The position numbers and the translations under genes were made by a program. 64,000 bases of DNA from an uncultured Mucilaginibacter sp. Its GTDB lineage: Bacteria > Bacteroidota > Bacteroidia > Sphingobacteriales > Sphingobacteriaceae. Positions 54,605 to 62,154 of this stretch are shown here, in pieces. The DNA lies in NCBI GenBank assembly GCA_903864275.1, contig CAIPFE010000008.1, forward strand, positions 1 to 64,000, read 5' to 3'. Each line of letters begins with the position of its first letter. Positions within the stretch are counted from its first letter, which is position 1. The notes under the pieces were generated by a model. That model did no database searches. It saw nothing but the letters and a program-made list of their open reading frames with translations, and was not told the origin of the DNA.

Positions 54605-56053
54605 ATGGAAAAAATATCCAACACCGAACTTACCAACCTCGGCATCAATACGCCGGAGTTGCTGGCACTTTTTAGCCGGGTGGCCAATGGCTTGCTTAAA
54701 AACAACGTAATGGACAGGCTGCAGATCTTGGCCAACATCGAAGCCTTGATCGACGACCCGATGCCTTACGCGCTTAAAAAGGGCGGCAAGTTTAAAAACC
54801 TGGCCGAACGCATCATCGAGATGCGCAAGGAGGGGCATTTTGTAAAGCAGCAGCGCAGTACACACAAGCTGAAGGAGGAGTTGGCCACATTCCCGGTTTA
54901 CGGGCTGGAGCATATCGAAACGGGCGCCTTAGCACAGATGAAAACAGCCATGCAATTGCCGGTGGCTGTCGCGGGCGCCCTTATGGCCGATGCTCACCAG
55001 GGTTACGGCCTGCCAATTGGCGGGGTGCTGGCCACAACGGCCAATACCATTATCCCCTTCGCGGTGGGGGTGGATATTGCCTGCCGCATGTGTTTGAGCA
55101 TTTTTGATATGCCTGCCGCAATGGTGGATACCGAAACGGACCACCTGAAAGGCCTGCTGTTGAAGCATACCAATTTTGGCATGGGCGGTGTAAATAAACA
55201 GCACCACGACGATTCGCTATTTGACCATGCCGACTGGAACGCCACCAAAACCATCCGTAACCTAAAGGAAAGGGCGCGGGCGCAGCTGGGCACATCAGGC
55301 ACCGGCAACCATTTTGTGGAATGGGGCGAACTGGCTGTAGCCGAAGGCGCTTTGAAGGGTATCCCGGCGGGTAATTATCTGGCGCTGTTGTCGCATTCCG
55401 GGTCGCGAGGGTTTGGGGGGAGCATTGCCGGCTATTATTCAAAGCTGGCCATGACCAAAACCAAGCTGCCTGCCGAAGCTAAACACTTAGCCTGGCTGGA
55501 CCTGGATACCGAAGACGGGCAGGAATACTGGATAGCGATGAACCTGGCCGGCGAATATGCCAGCGCCAACCACCACGAGATCCATAACAAAATTGCCAAA
55601 GCGCTTGGCCGTGCCCCGTTGCTGCGGATAGAGAACCACCACAATTTTGCCTGGAAGGAGCAACTGCCCGATGGCACCGAAGTAATGGTGCACCGCAAAG
55701 GCGCCACCCCGGCAGGTGAAGGTGTTTTAGGCATCATCCCCGGCAGCATGAGCACACCCGGTTTCGTGGTGCGCGGCAAGGGCGAAGCGGCGAGCATTAA
55801 CTCCGCCAGTCACGGGGCAGGCCGCCTGATGAGCCGCAGCGCAGCTTTTAAAACGATTGATAAAGCCGCCGTTGCCGCCAACCTTGTTGATAAACACATC
55901 ACCCTGATCGGCAGCGATATTGACGAAGCGCCGATGGCTTATAAGGATATCCACGCGGTAATGGCGGCGCAAACAGAGTTGGTAGATGTGCTGGCGGAGT
56001 TTCACCCGAGGATAGTGCGGATGGCGGATGCAAAAGAAAAGCCTGAAGACTAA
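54605..56053 (+). CDS. rtcB: RNA-splicing ligase RtcB
   Basis: 482 residues. Joins RNA 2',3'-cyclic phosphate or 3'-phosphate ends to 5'-OH ends with GTP and Mn2+. Visible: VGVDIACRMCLSIFD with metal-type aspartate and cysteine, GTSGTGNHFVEWGE, ENHHNFAWKE, the guanylylated histidine in VHRKGATPAGEG (His363), and SHGAGRLMSRSAAF. Divergent from a WYL regulator. Its stop lies in repeat R6b. No archease or RtcA gene is adjacent. Confidence 0.95.
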   Translation: MEKISNTELTNLGINTPELLALFSRVANGLLKNNVMDRLQILANIEALIDDPMPYALKKGGKFKNLAERIIEMRKEGHFVKQQRSTHKLKEELATFPVYGLEHIETGALAQMKTAMQLPVAVAGALMADAHQGYGLPIGGVLATTANTIIPFAVGVDIACRMCLSIFDMPAAMVDTETDHLKGLLLKHTNFGMGGVNKQHHDDSLFDHADWNATKTIRNLKERARAQLGTSGTGNHFVEWGELAVAEGALKGIPAGNYLALLSHSGSRGFGGSIAGYYSKLAMTKTKLPAEAKHLAWLDLDTEDGQEYWIAMNLAGEYASANHHEIHNKIAKALGRAPLLRIENHHNFAWKEQLPDGTEVMVHRKGATPAGEGVLGIIPGSMSTPGFVVRGKGEAASINSASHGAGRLMSRSAAFKTIDKAAVAANLVDKHITLIGSDIDEAPMAYKDIHAVMAAQTELVDVLAEFHPRIVRMADAKEKPED

Positions 56054-56078
56054 TCCCCCTAACCCCCTAAAGGGGGAA
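56051..56078. repeat. repeat R6, copy b
   Basis: TAATCCCCCTAACCCCCTAA plus AGGGGGAA, inverse of R6a. It begins in the rtcB stop codon, and its hairpin CCCCCTAAAGGGGG may help termination. Confidence 0.65.
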
Positions 56079-56128
56079 CTATGGTGGCTAAGGAGGCGGG
56101 GAAATGGCAACGCGGGGGAAATAAAAAA

Positions 56129-56253
56129 GTCATGCCGAACTTGTTTCGGCACCTCACAGATAGGTAACTAAGCGACAGGTAACCCGCCGGACAGGTAGCG
56201 AACAGTATGGCGTATACTTAGCATGTGGGGTGCTGAAACAAGTTCAGCATGAC
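56129..56253. repeat. dispersed repeat R4, copy b
   Basis: About 125 bp, near copy of 52275-52397 in the same orientation, with differences in the centre. It ends 18 bp before the second tRNA-Asp. Confidence 0.85.
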
Positions 56254-56271
56254 GCGGGGGGGGGGTAAAAA

Positions 56272-56343
56272 GGAATGGTAGTTCAATGGTAGAATGCGTG
56301 CTTGTCGGGCATGTGGTTGCGGGTTCGAGTCCCGTCCATTCCG
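56272..56343 (+). tRNA. diverged second tRNA-Asp(GTC)
   Basis: 72 nt: acceptor GGAATGG/CCATTCC, short D-loop AATGGTA, anticodon stem CGTGC/GCATG with loop TTGTCGG and anticodon GTC, T-arm and 3' part (CGGGTTCGAGTCCCGTCC and on) the same as in tRNA-Asp 1. Position 38 is G, not the C expected for Asp identity, so charging is uncertain. The 3' part could act as an attachment site: AT-rich accessory genes follow. Confidence 0.75.
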
Positions 56344-56492
56344 CCTTCGGTCGCCGAAGCGACCTACGGCGGACAAGGTCCGCTGGGGTTGCGAAGGAGA
56401 TAAGGGGAGCGAAGACGCTCAAAATTGTTTATAGTCAATTGGTATCTTGACTTGGCGATAGGGAATCATTAATAAAGTTAAATTAGACAAGA

Positions 56493-57083
56493 ATGAATAA
56501 AAGATATCTTCAACTTTCTATTTTCCATTTACACACAATTGTACAGGATCTTGCAAACATTATAGGTGCCTTAGGGGAAGATACGCCATTGTCTTTAGAA
56601 TTGTTTATTCCGATACATAAATATATGATTATACGCACCTGTGCATTTTACGATGAATTTGAACACCAATTTCTTAAACATGCAAAATCAAATGAAATTA
56701 GATTTATCAAGTTAGAAAAAATTTATGCTTTTATTCTTTCGAAGCGTAATAATTATTTTCCTGATATTTATAATATTCGAAATTATGCGTTAGCTCATAA
56801 TTATCGAGTTAAAATAGGAAGTGAATATCATTCAATATTTGAAAAGCAATTACATTTTACAGTGCCGAAATCAGCACCAGAAATTTCAATAAATATTCAT
56901 TTAATGGATAACTTTTTGTCTGCCGTTAAAACGTTATATCCTGAAATACATTCAATTATGGAAGAAAATATACTGCTACCCACTGAAAATACAGGTTTAG
57001 GCATAATTGACGAAAATAATTGTGGAAATGTTATGAAGGAAATTAGTGACGAAATACAAAGACTTGCTGATGAAAAGTTATAG
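56493..57083 (+). CDS. HEPN-like protein of unknown function
   Basis: 196 residues, strongly AT-rich compared with the chromosome. All-helical, with RNYALAH (Arg96, His102), which fits the Rx4-6H motif of HEPN RNases, in a helix after LEKIYAFILSKRN. No named family. HEPN proteins are commonly toxins or defence RNases; none of the usual MNT partners is present. It is the first gene after the second tRNA-Asp. The stop is followed by about 140 bp without a gene. Confidence 0.55.
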   Translation: MNKRYLQLSIFHLHTIVQDLANIIGALGEDTPLSLELFIPIHKYMIIRTCAFYDEFEHQFLKHAKSNEIRFIKLEKIYAFILSKRNNYFPDIYNIRNYALAHNYRVKIGSEYHSIFEKQLHFTVPKSAPEISINIHLMDNFLSAVKTLYPEIHSIMEENILLPTENTGLGIIDENNCGNVMKEISDEIQRLADEKL

Positions 57084-57225
57084 ATTTTACCCGCTGTAGA
57101 CTCCAATCGTTTGGCCTTCTGAAAATTGAATCTGAATTCACGTCCTTTTGAGGAAGAAGCTGAGCATTTAATGCCGCAGGACATCGCAACCAATATATGT
57201 CAAACGTCAAACTACTACGCGAGCT

Positions 57226-58077
57226 ATGAAAGTACATCCTAAATTGACTCTTTTAGAAATACAAGAAATATTGGCCAAATTAAATGAGTGAACTGATAAT
57301 ATCAGCGACGAGGAACTATTTAACTATATCAACCTGATCCTTATTGGGCTGCTGTTTCTTACCTTGAAGTTTAAAAATGGTGCTTTATTTCGCGCCAGGC
57401 CAAACATTGGTGAAGAACTTTTTACAAACACAAAGGAGCTTTGGAATCCGCCACCAGGTTGGATTAAAAAAAATCGATTCAATGACGAGAAAACAGAAAT
57501 ATTGTATGTCTCAGAGGCAAAATCTACTGTCGTCGAAGAAGTAAAACCGCCTCCAGGCTCACTTCTAACATTGACAACCTATGTACCTGTTTCGGAATTG
57601 ACTTTTCTACCGACCGGCATTCGATCCGGCGTAACTAAGACTGAACTATTCACTGAACAATATTTCCAAAATATTCTTTTGGATAAAATGAAACACTATG
57701 ATAACAATCCAGAATATTTACAAATAGACGAGACTATCAATCAATATCTTCATGAACAAGTTACTAAAGAGAACAGTAAAAAATACCCAAAAGACTACCG
57801 TTTTACAAATATTTACGGTAAGCATGTCTTGTTGGCTCCAATCGACGGATTATTATATCCCAGTATTTCCAGAAAGCTATTTGACATAAATATTGCGCTC
57901 AAAGGAGAATCAACGTGTAAATTAAAGATCATTCAGGTCGAGGTGATAAGAATGGACCCCGATATTATTAATAGGTTTGAATTGGTTGCTTGTTCAAATG
58001 AGTTTTCTGAACACGGCGATATAATTTACAATAGCAAGTGCGGTAGTTTTGACGAGATGATGCAAATGGAAAAATGA
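57226..58077 (+). pseudogene. RES-domain protein interrupted by an in-frame TGA
   Basis: The ATG at 57226 opens KVHPKLTLLEIQEILAKLNE, then TGA (57289-57291); the same frame goes on with TDNISDEELFNYINLILIG to the RES domain (from 57364: LFRARP, LWNPPPGW, ILYVSEAKSTVVEEVKPPPG). The conserved arginine and glutamate of RES are there. Without the stop it would be a 283-residue protein. RES toxins break down NAD+. The annotated-type start would be the weak TTG at 57364. No Xre antitoxin is next to it. A TGG-to-TGA change is the simplest explanation; restart at TTG is possible. Confidence 0.7.
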
Positions 58078-58422
58078 AACACCAAGATTAGAAGTGCTGC
58101 GTTACACTCGACAGAACGCGCGTAAGACACTGGATCGTCCGAATATGAAAACCCCCCGTGCTGCCGCAAGTCCCCGGGTTGTAGCCCGCTGACAGCCTTG
58201 CCTATTGCCGGGGTAAAAAGTTGGGTTTAAAATCATACTGATTCCGTGACTTACATGCATGGTGGCTTACCTAAAAGTGGATAATAAGTAGGGGCGTTTG
58301 CGACGGCGGCGGTAGTGCTAACGGTAATGAGGTAAGACCAAAATATTTACTAAATTATATTAAAAGATATTTTTTATAATTCAAAAAAAACGGTAATTTT
58401 CTCAATAAAATAATTCCGCCTT
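58078..58422. other. non-coding gap with GC-rich stretch
   Basis: Between the RES remnant and the membrane protein gene. The GC-rich stretch 58150-58215 contains CCCCGGGTT and GCCGGGGT words that can pair. An AT-rich tract (58336-58400) just before the next gene probably holds its promoter. No ORF supported. Confidence 0.4.
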
Positions 58423-59412
58423 ATGCCTTATTCGAATATAAAAGGGCCTTTCTCAAAATATCAATTATTCCGGGTTATCAAAAATCCTTATGGCTTGATA
58501 ACGGGATATGCTTTTTTTATACTATTACTCATAGCCGGTTTTTTGTGGATTAATCCAAAAAATGAACCAGACCCACTTGCCGATTATCATACAGGGATAG
58601 TCGCGCTGGCATCTTGGCCTTGGGCTCTTTTAGGTGCGGCATTAGCTATTGGTTTTTTGACTGTAAGTATATTGGACGGTTTAAAGCCTAAATTCCGGAT
58701 CGTTCTATCTCAGGGTTGGGTAAATGACTGGTTGGACGATGGGTCTGATTGGAATTTTATTTGGTGGCGTTTTTTGGAAAGCAGGGCTGAAAGGAATAAA
58801 ATCACTCGCGAGAGAAATAACAACTCCGACGATTTGAGTAATCAGTCTGCTCCATTAAATACGCGGGCAAAGCCGGACAAACAAGAGGCACAGAGGCAAC
58901 TGGAATTTTTGGCAACGAGTGGGGACAATAAAGCTTTGTATAAGTTACCTATTGCAAATATGTGCGGGCAGATCGTTGTGGCGCTCCAAGTGGCGGTAGA
59001 ATCACCGGAGATATACTATGATTTACTTTTTGGTCTATTAATCAATAATACGAAAGACTACAGTACGCTGCTTGACCTTGAAACGATAAGGGCGCTCGAC
59101 CAATCGGCTACTGTGAACGATAAAGATTCAGTTACATATTTTGAAGCAAAGGCGAGGATTGGGGCGTTTATTCAGCGTAAAGTTGACACCCTCCAAATTA
59201 ACAGTGAAGAGAAGTGGCGCCGATTTACATGGTTCTTAACGCTACTGCTCAGTTTTACAATTTCTTTTTTAGGAATAGGATTAATAGCTGGAAGTTTAGT
59301 GCTTAACGTATGGACCCGCCTGTTCGTTGTTGGCTTGTTGACATACGAAGGTGCCTACCTGGGTAAAATATTAGGAAGTGCAATGAGCTATTTTTCGAAA
59401 AAACTTTTATGA
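58423..59412 (+). CDS. four-helix membrane protein of an unassigned two-gene unit
   Basis: 329 residues. Two helices near the start (about 27-43, 63-84), a large soluble middle (about 90-265: LDGLKPKFRIVLSQGWVNDW, a charged linker AERNKITRERNNNSDDLSNQ, then MCGQIVVALQVAVESPEIYY), and two helices at the end (about 270-315). No family recognised. It shares a 4-bp ATGA overlap with the following hydrolase gene, so they are made together and likely work together at the membrane. The middle may be the sensing part; this is inference. Confidence 0.7.
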   Translation: MPYSNIKGPFSKYQLFRVIKNPYGLITGYAFFILLLIAGFLWINPKNEPDPLADYHTGIVALASWPWALLGAALAIGFLTVSILDGLKPKFRIVLSQGWVNDWLDDGSDWNFIWWRFLESRAERNKITRERNNNSDDLSNQSAPLNTRAKPDKQEAQRQLEFLATSGDNKALYKLPIANMCGQIVVALQVAVESPEIYYDLLFGLLINNTKDYSTLLDLETIRALDQSATVNDKDSVTYFEAKARIGAFIQRKVDTLQINSEEKWRRFTWFLTLLLSFTISFLGIGLIAGSLVLNVWTRLFVVGLLTYEGAYLGKILGSAMSYFSKKLL

Positions 59413-60284
59413 GAAAGATTGGTGAAATCACTCGACCTGTCCTTACATTACGAAAACATCCCAGGTGGGGCACGATGCAAGACAAAGTCGAGCCAAATGC
59501 ATACTGGCCTGGTATTAGGCCATCGAATGTTGTGCTAATTCACGGGTACAACGTCAACTTTTCAAAAGCAAAAAATGATTATGATACTTTTTTCAAGCAA
59601 CTTAAAACGGCTGATGTTTCTGAGCATTTCATAAGTGGCATTACTACTTTTTACTGGCCTGGGAATGCAAACCTGGGTATACTGTCGACCGGGGCTTATC
59701 CAATTAAAATATATGATGCCATCGATGCTGCAGAAAAGCTTTCGAGTTTTTTAGAAGACCATTTCAGGCAATATCCAAAGGTGCAATTGGCTTTTGTTGC
59801 CCATTCACTGGGCTGCAGACTCATTTTGGAGGCTATCAGTAATATCCTTCAAAAAGACAAATCGCTCGAATCGCGCATTAGGCGAACTACACTTATGGCC
59901 GCAGCGGTTCCGATTTCCATGGTGAAATATCCGGGAAGCAGATTATATGATATCAGGGATTCAACAATCCCGCTTTCGGGGCTTCATTCGATGCATGACA
60001 TGGTTTTGTTAGGTGCATTTCCTGTGGGGCAGTTGTTGGGAATAGACGGTATGTTACGAGGGGCCGTTGGTTTTTGGGGGTGGCCGAAAGCCTTGTGGAC
60101 GGATGGAGATTTCAGGCTAAAAATCGGCCATGGTGATTATTGGTCTAATGCAATGGCGACACAATTTCTGGCTCATAAATTTGGCATTCCGTTAAAAAGA
60201 ATTTTTAACGAGAATGAAATTTTTGAAAATAAGTTGGCTGTCTATTTGGACACTTGGGATCAACGTGAACCTCCCGGTGCATAA
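59409..60284 (+). CDS. DUF900-like alpha/beta hydrolase
   Basis: 291 residues. LIHGYNVNFSKA (His45 to Ala54) is the hallmark oxyanion-side motif of the DUF900 hydrolases. The nucleophile elbow is AHSLGCR (Ser133), and a late histidine in LKIGHGDYW is a fit for the catalytic base. No signal peptide. It may be a lipase or esterase; the partner is a membrane protein, which makes a phospholipid a reasonable substrate, though not proven. It lies between RES/HEPN genes and a toxin-antitoxin pair. Confidence 0.82.
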   Translation: MRKIGEITRPVLTLRKHPRWGTMQDKVEPNAYWPGIRPSNVVLIHGYNVNFSKAKNDYDTFFKQLKTADVSEHFISGITTFYWPGNANLGILSTGAYPIKIYDAIDAAEKLSSFLEDHFRQYPKVQLAFVAHSLGCRLILEAISNILQKDKSLESRIRRTTLMAAAVPISMVKYPGSRLYDIRDSTIPLSGLHSMHDMVLLGAFPVGQLLGIDGMLRGAVGFWGWPKALWTDGDFRLKIGHGDYWSNAMATQFLAHKFGIPLKRIFNENEIFENKLAVYLDTWDQREPPGA

Positions 60285-60606
60285 TATAACCAACTGATTG
60301 CCAATATGCTGTACAGCAACCTGGCGTACCGCATTTCTTGTTGAAACGGTGCCACGCATTAAGGATTGAAGTGAAAAGCCTCTCCTCAAGCGCGAGAATG
60401 ACGCGCAAGGCCTGCGGGCAAAGGCTTCTCGTGCTCCGCTGACAGGTAGCGAACACCGCTGTCTGCATATTCCATCTACGGATAAGTTATGCGCGTAGCG
60501 TATGACTACCCATTCAATGCCGATCATGCCCCCTTCAAGCCCATCTGCCGCGCTGGACCGCTGTCCGATTTCTATGACTACCGTCAAGCGCCAGGTTGCG
60601 TGTAGC
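60285..60606. other. gap with possible gene debris
   Basis: GC-richer than its neighbours. Plus-strand reading gives a short tail (AYDYPFNADHAPFKPI..., stop at about 60605) without start, and the minus strand an open frame with no family likeness. Contains CTGACAGGTAGCGAACA, resembling the core of repeat R4. I see no supported gene. Confidence 0.35.
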
Positions 60607-61020
60607 CTATTTGCATAATTCCAACTGTTGTCCGTCCATTTCAACAGTTATTCTAACAGTGGCGTTAAGCGCCTCAAAAACTTTGGCAATTGTTGTTATA
60701 GAAGCATTATCGTAACCTTTTTCGAGTTTACTAATTTGTGCTTTTTTAACGCCAATCAAATGACCTAACTCATTTTGTGATAAATTCCTTTTCTTCCGCG
60801 CTGCTTTGATCAACTCCTGGAAGACTTCCATCCTTAATTCCGATTCAAACTGTTCTCGTTGTTCTGAACCGGGCTCCCCAACCGTTTTATTTATGAATTC
60901 ATCAATGTTTTTTCCCTTTTTATGATTGCGGGGAAGCGTTACAATCGTTCCGTCCGACAACATTTGCTCCAGACTGGTCGATGCATTTTTATCCATTTTT
61001 TCTATAATTTGATTAATCAC
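60607..61020 (-). CDS. higA: XRE-family antitoxin HigA
   Basis: 137 residues. Helix-turn-helix at about 80-130 (KKRNLSQNELGHLIGVKKAQ, then ISKLEKGYDNASITTIAKV). An N-terminal arm of about 75 residues wraps the toxin in this class. The frame starts with GTG at 61020; an ATG eight codons later (60996) is possible. It follows the toxin gene in the HigB-HigA order and probably represses the pair. Confidence 0.9.
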   Translation of the reverse strand: MINQIIEKMDKNASTSLEQMLSDGTIVTLPRNHKKGKNIDEFINKTVGEPGSEQREQFESELRMEVFQELIKAARKKRNLSQNELGHLIGVKKAQISKLEKGYDNASITTIAKVFEALNATVRITVEMDGQQLELCK

Positions 61021-61049
61021 TATTCCTTTTCTCCATGAAAGGAATAGTG
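61018..61049 (-). promoter_or_regulatory. hairpin covering the antitoxin start
   Basis: CACTATTCCTTT / AAAGGAATAGTG is a perfect 12-bp inverted repeat with an 8-base loop. On the mRNA its last three bases are the GTG start of higA, and its AAAGG could be the ribosome-binding site. It could block or couple translation, or act as an operator. Confidence 0.6.
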
Positions 61050-61077
61050 ATTATAAGTTTCATACTTCTTTAATGTT

Positions 61078-61407
61078 TTAAAAATCTCTTTTGATCTTTT
61101 CCGCCTTATCAATTTCTGATTGCGGCGTTTTATTCGTTTTCTTTTTAAAACCGTGCGTTGCAATTATTGTTGCGAGCGCATCTCCGTCATAATGTGTAAT
61201 AAAGGCCAGTATCCTGAACCATGCGCCCTTATCTTGTACCCGGAATTCGAAAATATTTTTCGTTCCCGATAATTTTTTAAAATCTTCTCCGGTGTTGTGT
61301 CCATCCTGCACTTTCCGGAAAACCTTAACAAATTTTAATTTTGTTGATAGTTCTAACTCATTTAGAAATTCTTCAGCCTCAGCCAATGGTTCGATAAAAT
61401 ACTTCAT
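61078..61407 (-). CDS. higB: HigB/RelE-type toxin
   Basis: 109 residues of the RelE/ParE superfamily, phage-derived Gp49-like group: PLAEAEEFLNELELSTKLKF at the start, KLSGTKNIFEFRVQDKGAWFRILAF with the conserved aromatic/arginine part, THGFKKKTNKTPQSEIDKA at the end. This group cuts mRNA on the ribosome. Arranged before higA with a 57-bp spacer. Confidence 0.9.
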   Translation of the reverse strand: MKYFIEPLAEAEEFLNELELSTKLKFVKVFRKVQDGHNTGEDFKKLSGTKNIFEFRVQDKGAWFRILAFITHYDGDALATIIATHGFKKKTNKTPQSEIDKAEKIKRDF

Positions 61408-61612
61408 CAGTCTTTGATTTTAATTTCTTTTGTTTTTTTTCTTTGCACAACATACTGCTAAATTTAAGTAATAAACCCTATTGTTCATTAATACAAACAT
61501 ATGAATAAGTTTCCAAATATGGAAATTTATTTTCGTTTGCTAAAAATATCATGAATTTATCTCTGTTCCTATTGCGCGCGCTACGCCCTTTGCACCACAA
61601 GAGAAAACGCAG

Positions 61613-61686
61613 AGGTCAATACAAGGTTCGAACTTGTGAACATTCCTTTTGCAGAGTACTTCCTTAAACCACTCGGGCAATTGATC
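61613..61686 (-). tRNA. tRNA-Cys(GCA)-like gene, degenerate
   Basis: 74 nt on the minus strand: acceptor GATCAAT/ATTGACC (one mismatch), D-arm CCCGAGTGGTTTAAGG, anticodon loop CTGCAAA (GCA), T-arm ACAAG/CTTGT with TTCGAAC loop, discriminator T as expected for Cys. The anticodon stem pairs at only about three of five positions, so it may be a pseudo-tRNA. Confidence 0.5.
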
Positions 61687-61697
61687 ATATTTTTTAG

Positions 61698-61770
61698 TGG
61701 AGAACCCGGGTAACGATCCCGGATATCCGGATTTTCAGTCCGGCGCATACACCATGTTTGCTAATTCTCC
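61698..61770 (-). tRNA. tRNA-Phe(GAA), atypical T-loop
   Basis: 73 nt: acceptor GGAGAAT/GTTCTCC, anticodon stem CCGGA/TCCGG with loop CTGAAAA (GAA), T-stem CCGGG/CCCGG, discriminator A. The T-loop is ATCGTTA instead of TTCGAAT-like: both T54 and A58 are changed. The stem pairing is otherwise good. Confidence 0.75.
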
Positions 61771-61822
61771 AAATAGTATAAGTTAGATTTGTCAACTTTT
61801 TAAAAGGTGACAAATCTCTCCG

Positions 61823-61895
61823 TGGAAATAAAAGGACTTGAACCTTTAACCGGCACCGTATAAGGGTGTTGCTCTCACCATTGAGCTATATTTCC
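61823..61895 (-). tRNA. tRNA-Ile(TAT)-like gene
   Basis: 73 nt: acceptor GGAAATA/TATTTCC, D-arm GCTC...GAGC, anticodon loop CTTATAC giving TAT, T-arm AAAGG/CCTTT with TTCAAGT, discriminator A. A TAT anticodon reads ATA directly; most bacteria use a modified CAT tRNA for this codon, while phages often carry TAT-type ones. The first anticodon-stem pair is a mismatch. Confidence 0.75.
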
Positions 61896-61901
61896 ATTCA
61901 G

Positions 61902-61976
61902 TAGGGTAGACAGGACTTGAACCTGCAGCCTCATGCTTCCAAAGCACGTAATCTAAACCAATTGATATACTACCCT
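61902..61976 (-). tRNA. tRNA-Pro(TGG)
   Basis: 75 nt: acceptor AGGGTAG/CTACCCT, D-loop with AATTGGTTTA, anticodon stem CGTGC/GCATG with loop TTTGGAA (TGG), T-arm GCAGG/CCTGT with TTCAAGT, discriminator A. Only 6 bp from tRNA-Ile; the four tRNA genes follow one another on the minus strand. Confidence 0.78.
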
Positions 61977-61993
61977 AAAAAATCGTCCTAAAA

Positions 61994-62027
61994 CAAAAAA
62001 TCCCCTTAGCTATTTCTAAGAGGATTT
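61994..62027 (-). terminator. intrinsic terminator between the DUF3592-like gene and the tRNA cluster
   Basis: AAATCCtCTTAG/CTAAGgGGATTT stem followed by TTTGTTTT on the minus strand. It lies 18 bp before the first tRNA; it would end the gene at 62155, or regulate entry into the tRNA cluster. No gene was found in 61408-61612. Confidence 0.65.
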
Positions 62028-62154
62028 CCTGGTATTTATAATATTTTATTCAATACATAGCTATCTCCTCTGAAAGATCAGTTGCGGTATAAAGCATTGT
62101 ATTGATGTGGTGTTCATGGTGCAATGATACGGAAAAATGTACTAAATAAAAAAA

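Noticed and set aside
56168-56422. 84-residue minus-strand frame containing WTGLEPATTC
   Set aside because: It is the reverse translation of tRNA-Asp and the neighbouring repeat, a well-known false gene call.
60192-60644. 150-residue minus-strand open frame
   Set aside because: It overlaps the hydrolase gene and the antitoxin gene ends, has no family likeness, and its composition is that of GC-rich non-coding DNA.
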